Positions 50,703 through 60,528 of a stretch of DNA of 64,000 bases are shown here, in pieces. Position 1 is the first letter of the stretch, and every line of letters starts with the position of its first letter. Source of the DNA: an uncultured Maribacter sp. (lineage in GTDB: Bacteria; Bacteroidota; Bacteroidia; Flavobacteriales; Flavobacteriaceae); the NCBI RefSeq assembly GCF_947500985.1, contig NZ_CANMTX010000006.1:239404-303403 (forward strand). The letters are read 5' to 3'. Below the pieces are notes generated by a model. The model did not search any database and was not told the DNA's origin. It was given only the letters and a program-made list of their open reading frames with translations. The position numbers were made by a program, and so were the translations under genes.

Positions 50703-51353
50703 ATGAAAAGAATACTTTTCTTACTAGCACTTATTTCTTCTTTCGCCGTTATGGCTCAGAAAAACATTTATGAAAGTCCAAGTTTTGATGCCTTGAGCGC
50801 TGATCATAATATTTTAGCCATTATACCTTTCTTGACCAATTTAGACTTGAATGAAAAAGTCTCTAAGTCTGAGCAAAAAAGGCTGGAAGAGAACGAAGGT
50901 TATGCTGTACAAAATGCATTAGAAACGTATTTCTCTAAACGTAGTAAAAAGAAAAAGTTACCGGTAACCTTTCAAAACATTGAAAATACAACTGCTATAC
51001 TAGCAAAGAATAATATTAGCTATGACAATATTGATGTGTATACCACCAAAGAGCTAAGTGAAATTTTAGGGGTAGATGGTATTATCAGTGGTACTTTAGA
51101 TTTAAACATATTACTATCTAACGGTGTACCTACAGAATTCAGTTTTACAGATTACTTTTCTGGTGGTGCTAATTATGGTCGTATTGGTATTAAAATAAGC
51201 GATGGTGATTCTGGTAAATTACTATGGAAATACGAAAAGGAAATTAATAAGAAAACCGGCAAAAACACCACCGACCTTATTGATCGTATGATGAAGCTGG
51301 CCATAAGAAAATTCCCTTATGAGAGAGAGCGCAAACGTGACCGTAAAAATTAA
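50703..51353 (+). CDS. hypothetical secreted protein
   Basis: Signal peptide; ILGVDGIISGTLDLN. Confidence 0.75.
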   Translation: MKRILFLLALISSFAVMAQKNIYESPSFDALSADHNILAIIPFLTNLDLNEKVSKSEQKRLEENEGYAVQNALETYFSKRSKKKKLPVTFQNIENTTAILAKNNISYDNIDVYTTKELSEILGVDGIISGTLDLNILLSNGVPTEFSFTDYFSGGANYGRIGIKISDGDSGKLLWKYEKEINKKTGKNTTDLIDRMMKLAIRKFPYERERKRDRKN

Positions 51354-52499
51354 TTACGCCTCTATAATATCTTTTAAAACACCAATCGTATAATCGATAT
51401 CTTCTTTGGTATTATACGTAGAAAATGAAAAGCGTACAGACGGCTTTTTCATATCTTCTGCAGATAACACTTGTGTAAGTACGTGAGAACCTGCATCACT
51501 ACCAGACTGGCATGCACTACCCTTAGAACACGCAATACCTTTCATATCTAAATTGAACAAAAGCAGCATTGATTTAGCTTCAGAAATAGGCAAACAAACA
51601 TTCACTAAAGTATACGTACTTTTAACTAAATCACCCGAATGTCCATTAAATTTGGCTTCTGGTATTTCTATATTAATCTGCTCGATAAAGTAAGATTTTA
51701 ACCCCTCAACAAATTTCTTGTCTTCATCTAAATTCTCGTAAGCATGTATAAAAGCTTCTTCAAGACCAACGATATTATGAAAAGACTCGGTACCTGCTCT
51801 AAGTCCACGTTCTTGCGAACCACCAGATATCATACAGCTTAAGCCTGAATTCTTACGAATAAAAGCAAAACCAATTCCTTTAGGTCCATGAAATTTATGT
51901 GCTGCAGCTGCTAAGAAATCAATAGGAAATTCTTTTACATCCCAATTATAATGTCCTAGAGATTGTACGGTATCTGAATGTACTAAAGCTCCGTATTTCT
52001 TAGACAACAGTGTAATCTCTTCTAGGTCTATTTTATTTCCAATTTCATTATTTACATGCATTAAGCTAACCAACTTCTTAGAATCGTCTTTCTGTAAAAG
52101 GATTTCTAGATGCGCTATATCTGGATTACCATACTCATCCAAATCCACATATAATAATTGAATTAAACCCTTTTGTTCTAATTCTTCTACGGTATGTAAA
52201 ACTGCATGGTGCTCAATTCTAGTAGTAATAATAGTTTTTACATCTAAATCTCGAACGGCACATCTAATAATCATATTATCTGCCTCGGTACCACCAGAGG
52301 TGAAAATAATTTCTGAAGGTTGTGCATTAATATACTTAGCTATAGTTTTACGCGCACTTTCAATAGCTGTCTTTGCTGTTCTACCAAAACTATGGGTAGA
52401 AGAAGGGTTACCATAAGTGCCTAATGCATCTTGCATTTTTGCAATAACATTAGGGTGAATTTGCGTAGTGGCTGCATTATCTAAATATACATGTTTCAT
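51354..52499 (-). CDS. cysteine desulfurase (NifS/IscS family)
   Basis: VYLDNAATTQIHP, FTSGGTEADNMII, AHKFHGPKGIGFAFI, CSKGSACQSG. Confidence 0.95.
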   Translation of the reverse strand: MKHVYLDNAATTQIHPNVIAKMQDALGTYGNPSSTHSFGRTAKTAIESARKTIAKYINAQPSEIIFTSGGTEADNMIIRCAVRDLDVKTIITTRIEHHAVLHTVEELEQKGLIQLLYVDLDEYGNPDIAHLEILLQKDDSKKLVSLMHVNNEIGNKIDLEEITLLSKKYGALVHSDTVQSLGHYNWDVKEFPIDFLAAAAHKFHGPKGIGFAFIRKNSGLSCMISGGSQERGLRAGTESFHNIVGLEEAFIHAYENLDEDKKFVEGLKSYFIEQINIEIPEAKFNGHSGDLVKSTYTLVNVCLPISEAKSMLLLFNLDMKGIACSKGSACQSGSDAGSHVLTQVLSAEDMKKPSVRFSFSTYNTKEDIDYTIGVLKDIIEA

Positions 52500-52603
52500 A
52501 TAAGCCTACTCTTAAAATAAATAATGAACAAAAATAGTTAATTAACCCATAATTGACAGTGATGCTAGAGACAGATTTCCAATTTTTAAATTAAATTTGA
52601 ATT

Positions 52604-53110
52604 ATGAAAAAATACCTCTTAATTGGTTGTTCGATTTTGTTCTTTGGATGTAACGATGGTGACCTACAAATAGAAACCGTAGATTTTGATAGTATAGAAA
52701 CAGTCCAAAGTTGTAATGATGTTTCTGCCACGACCGAAAATGTATTGTTCAAAATAAACGACGACGAAGCCTTAATATTAAATCTTCCTAGTGAACTATT
52801 AAAAAATGAAGTTTCATCTACTGAAATTGAAAGTCTAGTTCCTGGAAGTTCTCAAATTACCTATCGTATTTTCTCTGAGACCGTTAGTAGTAGTTATTTT
52901 TGTGATTCACCACCACCACTTACACCAACTGTTTTAGAAGAAATTGAGGCAGAGGCAGGTACTATTTTTGTAACGACCACTACTGAAGACAATATTACAT
53001 ACAGCCATACCATTCAACTAAGTGGTATTACTTTTTTAAATGAAAACGGCAGTAGAATTACAGATTTACAAATAAGTGAGTTTGGTACTGTAACTACAAG
53101 TATAGAGTAA
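52604..53110 (+). CDS. hypothetical lipoprotein
   Basis: Lipobox LIGCSILFFGCND. Confidence 0.75.
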   Translation: MKKYLLIGCSILFFGCNDGDLQIETVDFDSIETVQSCNDVSATTENVLFKINDDEALILNLPSELLKNEVSSTEIESLVPGSSQITYRIFSETVSSSYFCDSPPPLTPTVLEEIEAEAGTIFVTTTTEDNITYSHTIQLSGITFLNENGSRITDLQISEFGTVTTSIE

Positions 53111-53111
53111 T

Positions 53112-53675
53112 TTAAAAATTCTGAAAAATATAGACTTCGGTAGCCCCTAATCCATATTTTTGATAATCGGCATCGTAATATTTAACGTTGTCGTACTTTC
53201 GAAATAGATAACCTAGTTCTTCTTTTAATACACCCTCACCTACACCATGTATAAATACAATTTTCTGTATTCTTTTACTAATGGCAAAATCTAACTGACG
53301 TTTAGCAGTATCTAACTGTAAGTTGAGCATATCATACTTACTTACCGATTTAGGGTTTTTCATTAGTTGATTGATATGCAAATCAACTTCCATTTTGGGC
53401 GCTGTACGTTCTTTAGCCCTTAATACTGTTGCCTTTCTACGTTTAGGTATTTCCTTTTCCTTTTTTATTTGAGCGATTTCATAATTAGAAACTCTAATAT
53501 CATCAGCAATTAAAACGAGTTCATGAGCTGCGAATGTTAATGGAAAACCATCGTCACTTAACATTGTAATATTAGTACCATTAATAGATTCAACAACGCC
53601 TTTAATGACATCATCAATTGTTTCTACGGTATCGCCAATATTAAAATGAGACATGTTTTTGTTTTGAATACACAA
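53112..53675 (-). CDS. Smr-domain protein (MutS2-like C-terminal domain)
   Basis: EVDLHINQLM...IQKIVFIHGVGEGVLKEELGYLFRKYDNVKYYDADYQKYGLGATEVYI. Confidence 0.9.
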   Translation of the reverse strand: MCIQNKNMSHFNIGDTVETIDDVIKGVVESINGTNITMLSDDGFPLTFAAHELVLIADDIRVSNYEIAQIKKEKEIPKRRKATVLRAKERTAPKMEVDLHINQLMKNPKSVSKYDMLNLQLDTAKRQLDFAISKRIQKIVFIHGVGEGVLKEELGYLFRKYDNVKYYDADYQKYGLGATEVYIFQNF

Positions 53676-53680
53676 AAATA

Positions 53681-54019
53681 ATGGTAATTTTCGGACTATT
53701 AATTTATTTACAGATGCGCGTTAAAGCATTAATTATTTTTCTGGGATTAGAAAGTTTCATGCTACCCTGTTTTACCAAACAGTTATTAGGGGTAGATTGC
53801 CCTGGCTGTGGGTTACAGCGTTCACTATTATTTTTAATAAAGGGCGAGTTTATTTCAGCTTTTTTAATGTACCCAGCTATCTACCCAATGTTGTTGCTTT
53901 TTGGCTTTTTAGGACTTAATAAGCTATACCCTATTAAACATTCGAACACAATTACAATTACGCTTATGGTAAGTACCGTAGGTTTTATATTAACCAATTA
54001 TATATTAAAATTTATCTAA
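53681..54019 (+). CDS. DUF2752 membrane protein
   Basis: VDCPGCGLQRSLLFLIKGEFISAFLMYPAIY. Confidence 0.87.
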   Translation: MVIFGLLIYLQMRVKALIIFLGLESFMLPCFTKQLLGVDCPGCGLQRSLLFLIKGEFISAFLMYPAIYPMLLLFGFLGLNKLYPIKHSNTITITLMVSTVGFILTNYILKFI

Positions 54020-54037
54020 TAACTAAACCTTTAAATT

Positions 54038-54364
54038 ATGGAACAACAAAAATTACCCAATGTAACGATAGCATTAGTGCTGGCTATTTTAGGATTTGTA
54101 TGCTGCTGCTTTGGTGGATTACCTGGAATCATCTTTGGTGGTATTGCTTATTTCTTAACTACGAAAGACGAAAAATCATATAAAGAGAATCCTGAAAATT
54201 ATTCTAATTATAGCACCTTAAAAACAACTAAAACAGTTTCAATAATAGTATTAGTTATTGGTATTCTTTATTTAGCATATTCAATCTACGGTATCATGAG
54301 TATTGGTGGATGGGAAGCATATATGGAACAAGTTCAAATAATGACTGAACAATACTCTCAATAA
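54038..54364 (+). CDS. CCC-motif membrane protein
   Basis: ALVLAILGFVCCCFGGLPGIIFGGIAYFLT...YKENPENYSNYSTLKTTK. Confidence 0.85.
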   Translation: MEQQKLPNVTIALVLAILGFVCCCFGGLPGIIFGGIAYFLTTKDEKSYKENPENYSNYSTLKTTKTVSIIVLVIGILYLAYSIYGIMSIGGWEAYMEQVQIMTEQYSQ

Positions 54365-54368
54365 TTAA

Positions 54369-54680
54369 ATGAACAATTTAGAGTACCAACAAATACCAGG
54401 TTCTAGTAACGCATTAACTTTTGGCATTTTATCTATTGTACTAACCCTTTTCTGCTGTGGTCCTTTCGGTGCCATATTCAGTTTTATCGGTTTAAGCAAT
54501 GCTAAAACAGCAAAGAGACATTATGAGGCTAATCCTGGTAATTATAGAGGATATGAAAATATTAGTACGGGAAGAATTCTCTCTTATGTAGGTCTAGCTT
54601 TAGCCCTAATATATTTAGTGTTTTGTATTCTATATTTCGGATTGATAATGGCTTTCTTTATGACCGCCGATTTTCAATAA
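54369..54680 (+). CDS. CCC-motif-type membrane protein, tandem paralog
   Basis: LTFGILSIVLTLFCCGPFGAIFSFIGLSNAKTAKRHYEANPGNYRGYENISTGR. Confidence 0.85.
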   Translation: MNNLEYQQIPGSSNALTFGILSIVLTLFCCGPFGAIFSFIGLSNAKTAKRHYEANPGNYRGYENISTGRILSYVGLALALIYLVFCILYFGLIMAFFMTADFQ

Positions 54681-54696
54681 GAAAACAATAATCAAA

Positions 54697-54727
54697 AAAA
54701 ATCCCCGATTTACATCGGGGATTTTTT
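54697..54727. terminator. bidirectional rho-independent terminator
   Basis: AAAAATCCCCGAT-TTAC-ATCGGGGATTTTTT. Confidence 0.87.
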
Positions 54728-54731
54728 ATTC

Positions 54732-56012
54732 CTAGTTTTTAAACTCTTTTAGTGTTTTTACAATAATAGAAACACAATCTAAAAGCTGTTCTTTTGTCAT
54801 CACCAATGGTGGCGCAAATCTTATAATATTACCGTGCGTTGGTTTTGCTAGTAATCCGTTTTCTTTTAACGCCATACAAATATCCCATGCAGTAGAACTA
54901 TCTTCACTGTCATTAATAAGTATTGCATTTAAAAGACCTTTACCACGAACACTATTTACCAAATCTGTAGTCACTATAAACTTATTTAGTTCTGCTCTAA
55001 AAAGCTCTCCCAATTCAAAAGCATTTTCTGCAAGCTTCTCGTCTTTTACAACTTCTAAAGCAGCCATACCAACAGCTGCAGCAATTGGGTTACCCCCAAA
55101 AGTACTACCATGGTTTCCTGGTCGTATCACATTCATAATGGTATCATTCGCCAAAACAGCAGAAACCGGGTAAGCACCACCAGACAATGCTTTACCTAAT
55201 ATTAAAATATCAGGTTTTATCTCAGGTGTACCACTACAATGCTTATCAGAACAAGAACAATTACCACAAGTTGCCAGTAAACGACCTGTTCTAGCAATAC
55301 CTGTTTGTACTTCATCTGCAATAAACAATACATTATACTTTTCACATAATGCTTTAGCTCCGCTTAAATAACCTTCAGAAGGCACATAAACTCCTGCTTC
55401 ACCTTGAATAGGTTCCACTAAAAAGCCTGCAACATTGCTATTAGACTTTAAAACATCTTCTAATGCCTTAAGGTTATCATATTCTATTTTTATGAATCCG
55501 TCAGTATAAGGACCAAAATTCTTACGGGCAACAGGATCATTTGAAAAAGAAATAATGGTAGTTGTACGACCATGAAAATTATTTTCACAAACAACTATTT
55601 CAGCAGCATTCTCTGCAATACCTTTCTTTTCATACGCCCATTTTCTACAAATTTTTAGAGCGGTCTCAACAGCCTCTGCACCAGTGTTCATTGGTAAAAG
55701 CTTATCGAAATGAAAAGTTTCTGTAGCATATTTCTCATACTTCCCCAGCATATCATTATAAAATGCTCTAGAGGTCAAAGACAACGTTTTTGCCTGTTCC
55801 GTCATAGCATTTACAATTTTCGGGTGACAATGACCTTGGTTTACTGCGGAGTATGCAGAAAGAAAATCATAATACTTTTTCCCTTCCACATCCCAAACAT
55901 AAACACCTTCGCCTTTGCTTAATACAACAGGTAATGGGTGGTAATTGTGAGCTCCGTGTTTTTCTTCTAATGCGATTGCATCTTTAGAAGTGATGTTTTC
56001 TAAAATTGACAT
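54732..56012 (-). CDS. rocD: ornithine--oxo-acid aminotransferase
   Basis: HGAHNYHPLPVVLSKGEGVYVWDVEGKKYYDFLSAYSAVNQGHCHP, LFIADEVQTGIARTGR, LGKALSGGAYPVSAV. Confidence 0.95.
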   Translation of the reverse strand: MSILENITSKDAIALEEKHGAHNYHPLPVVLSKGEGVYVWDVEGKKYYDFLSAYSAVNQGHCHPKIVNAMTEQAKTLSLTSRAFYNDMLGKYEKYATETFHFDKLLPMNTGAEAVETALKICRKWAYEKKGIAENAAEIVVCENNFHGRTTTIISFSNDPVARKNFGPYTDGFIKIEYDNLKALEDVLKSNSNVAGFLVEPIQGEAGVYVPSEGYLSGAKALCEKYNVLFIADEVQTGIARTGRLLATCGNCSCSDKHCSGTPEIKPDILILGKALSGGAYPVSAVLANDTIMNVIRPGNHGSTFGGNPIAAAVGMAALEVVKDEKLAENAFELGELFRAELNKFIVTTDLVNSVRGKGLLNAILINDSEDSSTAWDICMALKENGLLAKPTHGNIIRFAPPLVMTKEQLLDCVSIIVKTLKEFKN

Positions 56013-56259
56013 GATAAAAATTACTTTAAATAAAACTTTAGCAATTCCTTCTATACCTTTTTCCTTTCAAATCCCGAAAAGTTATCGGGGCGAAAATTCA
56101 GCGTGGGAGAGAAATCATCCTGTAGAATTACAAACATAATAAATATTTTTTTTGAACTACTATAAAACCTAAAAGAACCTATGAACTACGATAAAATGTG
56201 ACCTTTAACAAAAATTTGTGTCCTAATAAATACAACCAATTTATTATAAAAAGAACACT

Positions 56260-57432
56260 ATGAATTATTTAGAGAACATGATGTCTAGCCTTTCAAATTC
56301 AGTTGGCGATTTTTTACCCACTACAATCGGCGCAATACTAATCCTTCTTATAGGATGGTTTATTGCCGGATTTCTAAAAAGGCTTATTACCAAATTAATT
56401 AAACGAACCAATATCGATAGTAAACTAGGCTCGGGCAAAGTTGTACTTTCTTCCTTTATAGGAAAACTTGTATACTTCTTTATCATGATTTTTGTTTTCA
56501 TGCTTGCTTTAGAAAAATTGGGCATGACAAGTGTATTAGACCCAGTCAAAAATTTATTAAATGGCTTTACAGATTACATACCTAATATAGTTGGTGCAGG
56601 TTTAGTAGGCTATATCGGTTATATGCTAGCTACCATAGTTTCTGAACTAGTTGGTCTTTCTGGCGAAACAATACAAAGCTTTGTACCTAAATTAAAACTA
56701 CCAGAGAATTTAGATTTAGTGAACATACTTAAAAAAGTTGTTTTCATTTTTATATTTATACCATTATTGATAACGGCTCTAAATATTTTAAATATGGATG
56801 CAATTTCTGTACCAGCTACTCATATGCTAGAACAGTTCTTTAATGCTATTCCAAAAATAATTGTTGCTGTACTTATTCTTTTAATCTTCGTTATCGGAGG
56901 TAAATTTGTTGCAGGCTTGGTTACAGACTTATTAGAGAGTTTAAATTTAGATGGTATTGTTAGTAGAATGAATTTAAGTAGCTTATCGTCGAATACAAAC
57001 CTTGCTAAACTTTTAGGTAATGTTGTTTACTTTTTCATTGTTCTTTTCGGAATTACCACTGCATTAGAAAAATTAGAATTTGAAAAACTTACCAATGTAC
57101 TAGACACTTTAGTAGGTGTTTCTGGAAATATTCTTTTCGGATTAATAATTTTAATCATAGGAAATTGGATAGCCTCTACAGCCCACAAAGCAATGGCTAA
57201 AGATGAAAACAGTCTTTTTGTTGCTTCAATTGTAAGAATGTGCATTTTAGCTATTTTCTTGGCAATGGGTCTTAAAACAATGGGTATTGGCGATGAAATT
57301 ATAAATATGGCTTTTGGTATTACATTAGGTACCATTGCTGTAACGATTGCTTTATCATTTGGACTTGGTGGTAGAGAAGCTGCTGGTAAACAAATGGAAA
57401 GAATTTTAAATAAATTCAATAAAACTAAATAG
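56260..57432 (+). CDS. mechanosensitive ion channel-type (MscS-related, TM-helix repeat) membrane protein
   Basis: Repeated LPTTIGAILILLIGWFIAGFLKRLITKLIKRTNID-type TM-helix units; FGLGGREAAGKQMER C-terminus. Confidence 0.85.
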   Translation: MNYLENMMSSLSNSVGDFLPTTIGAILILLIGWFIAGFLKRLITKLIKRTNIDSKLGSGKVVLSSFIGKLVYFFIMIFVFMLALEKLGMTSVLDPVKNLLNGFTDYIPNIVGAGLVGYIGYMLATIVSELVGLSGETIQSFVPKLKLPENLDLVNILKKVVFIFIFIPLLITALNILNMDAISVPATHMLEQFFNAIPKIIVAVLILLIFVIGGKFVAGLVTDLLESLNLDGIVSRMNLSSLSSNTNLAKLLGNVVYFFIVLFGITTALEKLEFEKLTNVLDTLVGVSGNILFGLIILIIGNWIASTAHKAMAKDENSLFVASIVRMCILAIFLAMGLKTMGIGDEIINMAFGITLGTIAVTIALSFGLGGREAAGKQMERILNKFNKTK

Positions 57433-57456
57433 TAGCAAAAACTATTTAACTTTTTA

Positions 57457-57496
57457 AAGTCCGGAAATCTTAAATCAAAGGTTTCCGGACTTTTTT
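57457..57496. terminator. rho-independent terminator
   Basis: AAAGTCCGGAAA ... TTTCCGGACTTTTTT. Confidence 0.83.
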
Positions 57497-57604
57497 ATTT
57501 TCATAAAACAAATCACTCCTCCACTACCTTAATAAACTAACTTTTTTAACTAAATATAACAGGTCTACTATGTTTAATAGTTATTATAAATGCCAACGGA
57601 TGCT

Positions 57605-57612
57605 TACTTTTG
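57605..57612 (+). promoter_or_regulatory. candidate -7 box TACTTTTG before rlmD
   Basis: Matches TAnnTTTG; lies inside the longest ORF, supporting the downstream ATG at 57617. Confidence 0.4.
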
Positions 57613-57616
57613 CCAC

Positions 57617-59029
57617 ATGCGAAAAAAGACAAAGCGAGTAGTTTTTGAAAATGTAATGGTAACCGATGCTGCTGCAAAAGGTAAAACTATTGGTAAAGCT
57701 CCTGATGGTAGGGTTATTTTCTTAAATAACACCGTACCTGGCGACGTGGTAGATGTACAAACTACAAAAAAAAGAAAAGCATATTTTGAAGGAACTGCTA
57801 TCAACTTTCATAGTCTTTCAGATAAAAGAGTAGATCCGGTTTGTCAGCATTTTAATGTTTGTGGAGGCTGCAAGTGGCAAGATATGGGCTATGAACACCA
57901 ACTTTTTTACAAGCAAAAAGAAGTAGAGAATAATCTAAAAAGAATAGGTCATTTAGATTTGCCCGAGCTTACACCTATTCTTGGCTCAGAACAACAATAC
58001 TTCTACAGAAATAAAATGGAATTTTCTTTTTCTGATAGTCGTTGGTTAACCCTTGAAGAAGTTAAGTCTGATAATCAAATTGAAGATAGAAATGCCTTAG
58101 GTTTTCATATACCAGGCATGTGGGACAAGATTTTGGACATTAAAAAATGTCACTTGCAAAAAGACCCATCAAACGCAATACGATTAGAAACCAAAAGATT
58201 TGCTACGGAGAACGGATTAACCTTTTTTAATCCAAGAAATCAATATGGCATGCTGCGTACTTTAATGATACGTACATCATCTATTGGTGAAATAATGATA
58301 TTGGTACAGTTTTTTGAAAACGACAAAGAGAAAAGGGAATTACTCTTAAATCATCTTTCGACAACTTTCCCAGAGATTACTTCTTTATTATACGTTATCA
58401 ACCCAAAACAGAACGATACTATTTACGATCAAGAAATTATCTGTTTTGCTGGTAGAGACCATATTTTTGAAGAAATGGAAGGGTTGAAATTCAAGATCAA
58501 TGCAAAATCCTTTTATCAAACAAATTCAGAACAAGCATATGAGTTGTATAAAATTACCAGAAATTTTGCCGATTTAAAAGGTGATGAATTAGTGTATGAT
58601 TTGTACACAGGTACAGGTACTATTGCACAATTCGTTTCTAAAAAAGCTAAAAAAGTAGTAGGTATAGAATCGGTACCTGAAGCAATTTTAGATGCCAAGG
58701 CAAATGCAGAGCGAAACGAAATTGAAAACGTTGATTTCTTTGTTGGCGATATGAAAAATGTTTTCAACGAACAGTTTATTGCGCAGAATGGTGTACCAGA
58801 TGTTATTATTACCGATCCTCCACGCGATGGCATGCATAAAGATGTAGTACAGCAAATATTAAATATCGCTCCTAAAAAAGTAGTCTACGTGAGCTGCAAT
58901 AGTGCAACACAGGCAAGAGATTTAGAGCTAATGAAAGAGATGTATGATATTACCAAAGTTCAGCCTGTAGATATGTTTCCGCAGACCCATCACGTAGAAA
59001 ATATTGTACTTTTAGAAAAGAAAGTTTAA
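57617..59029 (+). CDS. rlmD: 23S rRNA (uracil-C5)-methyltransferase, RlmD/TrmA family
   Basis: TRAM domain; CxxxxxCGGCKWQ cluster; YDLYTGTGTIAQFVSK; DPPRDGMH; YVSCNSATQARDL. Confidence 0.92.
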   Translation: MRKKTKRVVFENVMVTDAAAKGKTIGKAPDGRVIFLNNTVPGDVVDVQTTKKRKAYFEGTAINFHSLSDKRVDPVCQHFNVCGGCKWQDMGYEHQLFYKQKEVENNLKRIGHLDLPELTPILGSEQQYFYRNKMEFSFSDSRWLTLEEVKSDNQIEDRNALGFHIPGMWDKILDIKKCHLQKDPSNAIRLETKRFATENGLTFFNPRNQYGMLRTLMIRTSSIGEIMILVQFFENDKEKRELLLNHLSTTFPEITSLLYVINPKQNDTIYDQEIICFAGRDHIFEEMEGLKFKINAKSFYQTNSEQAYELYKITRNFADLKGDELVYDLYTGTGTIAQFVSKKAKKVVGIESVPEAILDAKANAERNEIENVDFFVGDMKNVFNEQFIAQNGVPDVIITDPPRDGMHKDVVQQILNIAPKKVVYVSCNSATQARDLELMKEMYDITKVQPVDMFPQTHHVENIVLLEKKV

Positions 59030-59030
59030 A

Positions 59031-59537
59031 ATGAGGAGATTTCAAATCGGATTATTAATTTTTCTGGGGATTATGTTCGCATCATCATGCGAAAAAGATG
59101 ATATATGCGTAGAAGGTGACACTCCCCTACTGGTCATAGAATTTTATGATATTGCAGATACAGCTACCTTAAAAGAGGTTCCAACTTTAAGAGTTGTAGG
59201 TGTTGGGCAAACAGTTACCGTTAATACAGTTACAGACCGCAGCATTTTAAGTACTATATCAATACCGTTAAAAACAGACGAGAACACTACTAGCTTTATA
59301 TTGATAAAGAACTCTGCTGCCAATGATGACGGAGCAGAAACAGGTAACGTTGACACCATTAATTTTTCATATTCAAGAATTGAAGACTTTCTATCTCGTG
59401 GTTGTGGTTTTGTAGTTAACTATGATGAATTAGATGCAAATGCAACCGCAGATTCCGATAATTGGATTCAAGATATCGAAATAACACAATCGTTAGTCAC
59501 TAACTCAGATTCTACACATGTCAAGATATTTCATTAA
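59031..59537 (+). CDS. hypothetical lipoprotein (DUF6452-like)
   Basis: Lipobox IMFASSCEKDDICVEGDTPLLVIEFYD. Confidence 0.78.
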   Translation: MRRFQIGLLIFLGIMFASSCEKDDICVEGDTPLLVIEFYDIADTATLKEVPTLRVVGVGQTVTVNTVTDRSILSTISIPLKTDENTTSFILIKNSAANDDGAETGNVDTINFSYSRIEDFLSRGCGFVVNYDELDANATADSDNWIQDIEITQSLVTNSDSTHVKIFH

Positions 59538-60303
59538 TCTTTTATTCCTTTTAATTACTTGTTCGGTATTTAGCCAAAGCAAGCCTATTGATCTAAACCC
59601 AAAAGATACTGTTGAGTACAAACAGTCATATGGCTTAGGTTTGGGTATTGATTTAAGTAGAATTATCACCGGTGCTTTAGATGACAATTACAAAGGTTTT
59701 GAAATAGTAGCTGATTATAGATTGACCCAAAATTTATATTTGGCTGCAGAATTAGGTACAGAAGAGAAAACGAGACAAGAAGACCTATATAACTTCACCA
59801 CCTCGGGTAATTATATAAAATTAGGTGTAAACAAAAATACATATGCAAACTGGTACGGTGAGCAAAACTTAATTTATATGGGTGGGCGATTGGCATTTAG
59901 TACTTTCGACAATACACTTAATAATTATCAATACTTCGATACAAATAGGTATTGGAGTCCAGACGGATTCTCTAACGGTTCTGATGTACCTGAGAAATTC
60001 TCAGGTCTTTCAGCCACATGGTTAGAAGCCATTTTTGGTACTAAATTTGAAATAGTATCTAATTTATATATGGGAGCAAGTATTCGCTTAGGTCTTATTT
60101 TAAGTCAAAAAGAAGACGAACGCTTTCCAAATCTCTGGGTACCTGGTTTTAACAAAGTAACTTGGGATAGTAATTTCGGGATTGGATATAACTACAGTAT
60201 TTCATATTTCTTACCGCTTTATAAAAAGAAAAATAAGATTAAGAAAAAGACTGAATTATCTAGTGAACCACAAGGTCCACCAAAACCAAAAGAACGCCTA
60301 TAA
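59518..60303 (+). CDS. hypothetical outer-membrane beta-barrel-like protein (DUF6048-like)
   Basis: Signal peptide; alternating beta-strand pattern; overlaps the upstream gene by 20 nt. Confidence 0.78.
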   Translation: MSRYFINLLFLLITCSVFSQSKPIDLNPKDTVEYKQSYGLGLGIDLSRIITGALDDNYKGFEIVADYRLTQNLYLAAELGTEEKTRQEDLYNFTTSGNYIKLGVNKNTYANWYGEQNLIYMGGRLAFSTFDNTLNNYQYFDTNRYWSPDGFSNGSDVPEKFSGLSATWLEAIFGTKFEIVSNLYMGASIRLGLILSQKEDERFPNLWVPGFNKVTWDSNFGIGYNYSISYFLPLYKKKNKIKKKTELSSEPQGPPKPKERL

Positions 60304-60528
60304 AATTTTAAAGCCCTTTATAAAAATCCATTTCATTACAATTTTCTCCACACCGTCTATTTTAGTTACAGCAAATTTAGGTGCTAAAAAAGAAGCGCTA
60401 ATAGCGGCGATAGCAGATAAATAAAGAGAATTCATAGTTACAGTAACGTATAAAATGTAACGAAATAAAACAAACAACACTGCAAAACTTAGAAAATTAT
60501 AGATTAGAACTTTGTGCTTTAGTTTCAT
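60298..60528 (-). CDS. small hypothetical membrane protein
   Basis: 76 aa with two TM segments; 4-nt overlap with the upstream minus-strand gene. Confidence 0.65.
   Translation of the reverse strand: MKLKHKVLIYNFLSFAVLFVLFRYILYVTVTMNSLYLSAIAAISASFLAPKFAVTKIDGVEKIVMKWIFIKGFKIL

Noticed and set aside
52592-52599. TAAATTTG match to the -7 box consensus upstream of the 52604 lipoprotein
   Set aside because: Only 4 nt from the ATG, so the transcription start would fall at or after the start codon; probably coincidental.
60431-60465. GTTACAGTAAC palindrome with an additional GTAAC
   Set aside because: Falls within the coding sequence of the small 60298-60528 ORF; too short to separate from chance.
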